Shown here one piece after another: positions 4,759 through 6,447 of a DNA stretch of 6,447 nt. The stretch is taken from positions 1 to 6,447 of the forward strand of contig JAGCRJ010000242.1 in assembly GCA_017964745.1 (NCBI GenBank). Direction: 5' to 3'. The notes below the pieces were generated by a model that made no database searches, was not told the origin of the DNA, and saw nothing but the letters and a program-made list of their open reading frames with translations. A program made the position numbers and the translations under genes. The DNA is from Lachnospiraceae bacterium. GTDB lineage: Bacteria; Bacillota; Clostridia; Lachnospirales; Lachnospiraceae. Within the stretch, counting starts at the first letter, position 1; the number at the start of each line of letters is the position of its first letter.

Positions 4759-5949
4759 ATGTTATTTGCACTTGCACTGATCCCTGTAGTAGGACTTTTA
4801 CTGTTCATCTATTTCAAGGACAAGAAGGAAAAGGAACCCGCAGGACTGCTCATCGGATTGTTCTTCGCAGGACTCGGAAGCGTTATCCCTGCAATAATAC
4901 TTGAAGCGATAGGTGAGCTGATTCTTGAAACCGTCATTCCCTATGAATCGGCACTCAAAGGTGTACTCCTTGCAATGATCATTGTCGGTCCCGCAGAGGA
5001 GCTGGGAAAGTACACGGTGCTAAGACTCATCACCTGGAAGAACAAGCACTTCGATTACAGCTATGATGCGATAGTATATGCGGTGTTTGTATCACTGGGA
5101 TTTGCTGCGATAGAAAATATAGGCTATGTCTTCTCCGGAGGATTGTCAACCGCGCTTATGCGTATGTTCACCGCCATTCCCGGACATACAAGCTTTGCAG
5201 TGTTCATGGGTTATTTCTACAGTAAGGCTAAATATGCATCCATCACAAACAATGTGAGTGACTATAAGAAGTACAATGCATTGTCGATGATCCTGCCTAT
5301 CATCATTCACGGTCTGTATGATGCGATCGTCATGGGAGGTCTTGCATCGGAAGCTGACCTGGTTATCGGACTTGCCGTCCTTCTGTGGATAGTCTATGTT
5401 ATCGCACTTTTCGTTGTTTCGTTCATTATGGTCATAAAGGCTTCCAAGAACGATTACTGCATCGTCACCCTGCCCGGAGCTTCCCAGACAGTATACAGAC
5501 CTGTATATCTGGGAAACTGGACATGTTCATGCGGAACGGTAAATCAGCTCAACTTCTGTGCAAGATGCGGAAATCAGAGACCTTTGGTTGAATCCTGGAC
5601 CTGCCCTGTCTGCGGAGCTGTTTCCGCATTCAATTTCTGCGGAAGATGCGGATGCCCCAAGCCTCAGGCAGGACCTCAGATGATGCCCCGGCAGCCCGGA
5701 CAGATGCCACAGCAGCCTGTGCCTCAGCACAGGTCATCCCAGCAGGCGTATCAGCAGCCTGTCCCTCAGCACATGTCATCCCGGCAGACGTATCAGCAGC
5801 CGGCACCTCAGCAGATGCCGCCTCAGCAGCCCGGACAGATGCCTCAGCCGGCACAGCCCCAGGCACACCAGCAGATGTATGTAAAACCGGAACTTCAGCA
5901 GATACCTCCGCAACAGCCCGGAGAAATGCCCCCTCGCGGAATGTTGTGA
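4759..5949 (+). CDS. PrsW-family intramembrane metalloprotease with two zinc ribbons and a Gln/Pro-rich tail
   Basis: Residues 1-228 form a polytopic membrane domain carrying the PrsW signatures: P-A-E-E-L-G-K (78-84), A-I-E-N-I-G-Y (117-123), P-G-H-T-S-F-A-V-F-M-G-Y (141-152) and H-G-L-Y-D (184-188). In the family these glutamates and histidines form the metal-dependent active site. PrsW of Bacillus subtilis makes the first cut in the anti-sigma factor RsiW. Two zinc-ribbon modules follow: C256/C258 with C267/C270, and C282/C285 with C294/C297, each starting W-T-C and ending C-x-x-C-G. The final 95 residues (302-396) are almost all Q, P, M, H and S, built from 14-residue repeats. At 396 residues it is longer than simple PrsW proteins because of this cytoplasm-facing or unstructured tail. 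An AAAGGAG ribosome binding site precedes the ATG. No sigma or anti-sigma gene is in the window, so its substrate is unknown. The catalytic motifs look intact. Confidence 0.9.
   Translation: MLFALALIPVVGLLLFIYFKDKKEKEPAGLLIGLFFAGLGSVIPAIILEAIGELILETVIPYESALKGVLLAMIIVGPAEELGKYTVLRLITWKNKHFDYSYDAIVYAVFVSLGFAAIENIGYVFSGGLSTALMRMFTAIPGHTSFAVFMGYFYSKAKYASITNNVSDYKKYNALSMILPIIIHGLYDAIVMGGLASEADLVIGLAVLLWIVYVIALFVVSFIMVIKASKNDYCIVTLPGASQTVYRPVYLGNWTCSCGTVNQLNFCARCGNQRPLVESWTCPVCGAVSAFNFCGRCGCPKPQAGPQMMPRQPGQMPQQPVPQHRSSQQAYQQPVPQHMSSRQTYQQPAPQQMPPQQPGQMPQPAQPQAHQQMYVKPELQQIPPQQPGEMPPRGML
5710..5835 (+). repeat. Three 42-bp tandem repeats encoding the PrsW tail
   Basis: Units at 5710-5751, 5752-5793 and 5794-5835 encode QQPVPQHRSSQQAY, QQPVPQHMSSRQTY and QQPAPQQMPPQQPG. 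The first two differ at only 4 of 42 bases; the third has diverged, mainly in its second half. A shorter motif, Q-P-G-[QE]-M-P, recurs before, within and after the array (nt about 5692-5709, 5827-5844 and 5914-5931). Confidence 0.88.
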
Positions 5950-5966
5950 GATTTTGGGAGTGATCT

Positions 5967-6437
5967 ATGACGATAAGAAATGCAACCACAGCCGATATTG
6001 ACGGGATCCTGAAACTGCTTGTTCAGGTCGATATGGTCCATCACAACGGAAGACCGGACATTTTCAAGGGACCTGCGACAAAGTACAACGCAGAAGAACT
6101 CGCACGGATCATAGATAATCCTGTGACCCCCGTTTTTGTCTGTGCAGAAGAAGACGGATCGATTCTCGGACATGCATTCTGTGTTTCAAAATGTGAAAAA
6201 AACAACTCTGTGCTGACCGATATCAGGACATTATATATCGATGATATATGCGTTGACGAAAACGCACGCGGAAAGCATATCGGAAAAATGCTGTATGAGC
6301 ATGTGCTTGAATATGCCAAGGCAAACGGCTTCTATAACATCACGCTCAATGTATGGTCCTGCAATCCCGGCGCGATCAGATTCTATGAGGCTATGGGATT
6401 GAAGCCCCAGAAGATCGGAATGGAACAGATTCTTTAA
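5967..6437 (+). CDS. GNAT-family N-acetyltransferase
   Basis: The 156-residue protein is a full-length single-domain GNAT. It opens with the usual first strand and helix (M-T-I-R-N-A-T-T-A-D-I-D-G-I). The acetyl-CoA pyrophosphate loop of motif A is seen in I-D-D-I-C-V-D-E-N-A-R-G-K-H-I-G (91-106, R101 to G106, the R-G-x-x-I-G form), and motif B in N-V-W-S-C-N-P-G-A-I-R-F-Y-E-A-M-G-L (128-145) with N133 and Y140 at the positions typical of the family. The R-P-D-I-F-K segment near residue 30 is common in a subgroup of Firmicutes GNATs. It should transfer acetyl from acetyl-CoA to an amine; the acceptor (small molecule, antibiotic or protein) cannot be told. A GGGAG ribosome binding site (5956-5960) lies 6 nt before the ATG, and the gene starts 17 nt after the PrsW gene, so it is probably the last visible gene of the operon. 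No terminator is seen before the window ends. Confidence 0.9.
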   Translation: MTIRNATTADIDGILKLLVQVDMVHHNGRPDIFKGPATKYNAEELARIIDNPVTPVFVCAEEDGSILGHAFCVSKCEKNNSVLTDIRTLYIDDICVDENARGKHIGKMLYEHVLEYAKANGFYNITLNVWSCNPGAIRFYEAMGLKPQKIGMEQIL

Positions 6438-6447
6438 ATCGGTGAAA

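Noticed and set aside
5665..5949. Possible CRISPR-like array because of regular repeats
   Set aside because: The repeats are directly adjacent, without unique spacers, and are in frame with an intact protein.
5630..5989. Ala/Glu/Val-rich open frame on the - strand, and a similar Ala-rich + frame at 5646-5963
   Set aside because: Both arise from reading the CAG/CCT-rich repeats of the PrsW tail in other frames; the biased composition explains their lack of stops.

Overview
The window reads as ordinary chromosomal sequence from a Gram-positive anaerobe of the class Clostridia, most likely a Lachnospiraceae-type gut or rumen bacterium. This is an inference from protein style (LytTR-DUF3021 pair, ECF S component, short lipoprotein signal peptide, PrsW with C-terminal zinc ribbons), strong AGGAGG-type ribosome binding sites, moderate GC content and compact Rho-independent terminators. 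All recognisable genes lie on the + strand. There is no tRNA, rRNA, CRISPR array, transposase, integrase or phage gene.

Layout. (1) Positions 1-747 hold the C-terminal part of a major facilitator transporter whose start lies outside the window. (2) After a promoter-bearing gap, 841-1347 encodes a small ECF-type S component (vitamin or precursor uptake), closed by a strong terminator at 1377-1416. (3) The 225-nt gap 1348-1572 is unusually structured: it has eight GGTA/TACC words, a 10-bp inverted repeat around the terminator, a 15-bp inverted repeat with a 6-nt interruption, and two nested small hairpins. It precedes a two-gene unit, a stand-alone LytTR DNA-binding regulator (TTG start, 1573-2007) and a four-helix DUF3021-type membrane protein (2009-2446), which ends at a clean terminator (2473-2504). 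(4) A cluster of overlapping palindromes (2504-2542) lies between that terminator and the next unit. (5) Positions 2624-6437 look like one five-gene operon with gaps of 17-39 nt and no internal terminator: a small conserved 86-aa protein, a class I SAM-dependent methyltransferase (GTG start), a secreted lipoprotein, a PrsW-family intramembrane metalloprotease fused to two zinc ribbons and a Gln/Pro-rich repetitive tail, and a GNAT acetyltransferase.

How the parts may work together. The LytTR/DUF3021 pair fits the pattern of a LytTR regulatory system, in which a membrane protein holds its co-transcribed DNA-binding partner in check; the repeats upstream are plausible autoregulatory operators. 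In the downstream operon the lipoprotein and the PrsW protease are both envelope-associated and adjacent, so a sensing or processing partnership is possible but unproven. The most unusual items are the structured region upstream of the LytTR gene and the domain architecture and repeat-built tail of the PrsW protein. I see no complete, clearly novel defence or mobile system here.
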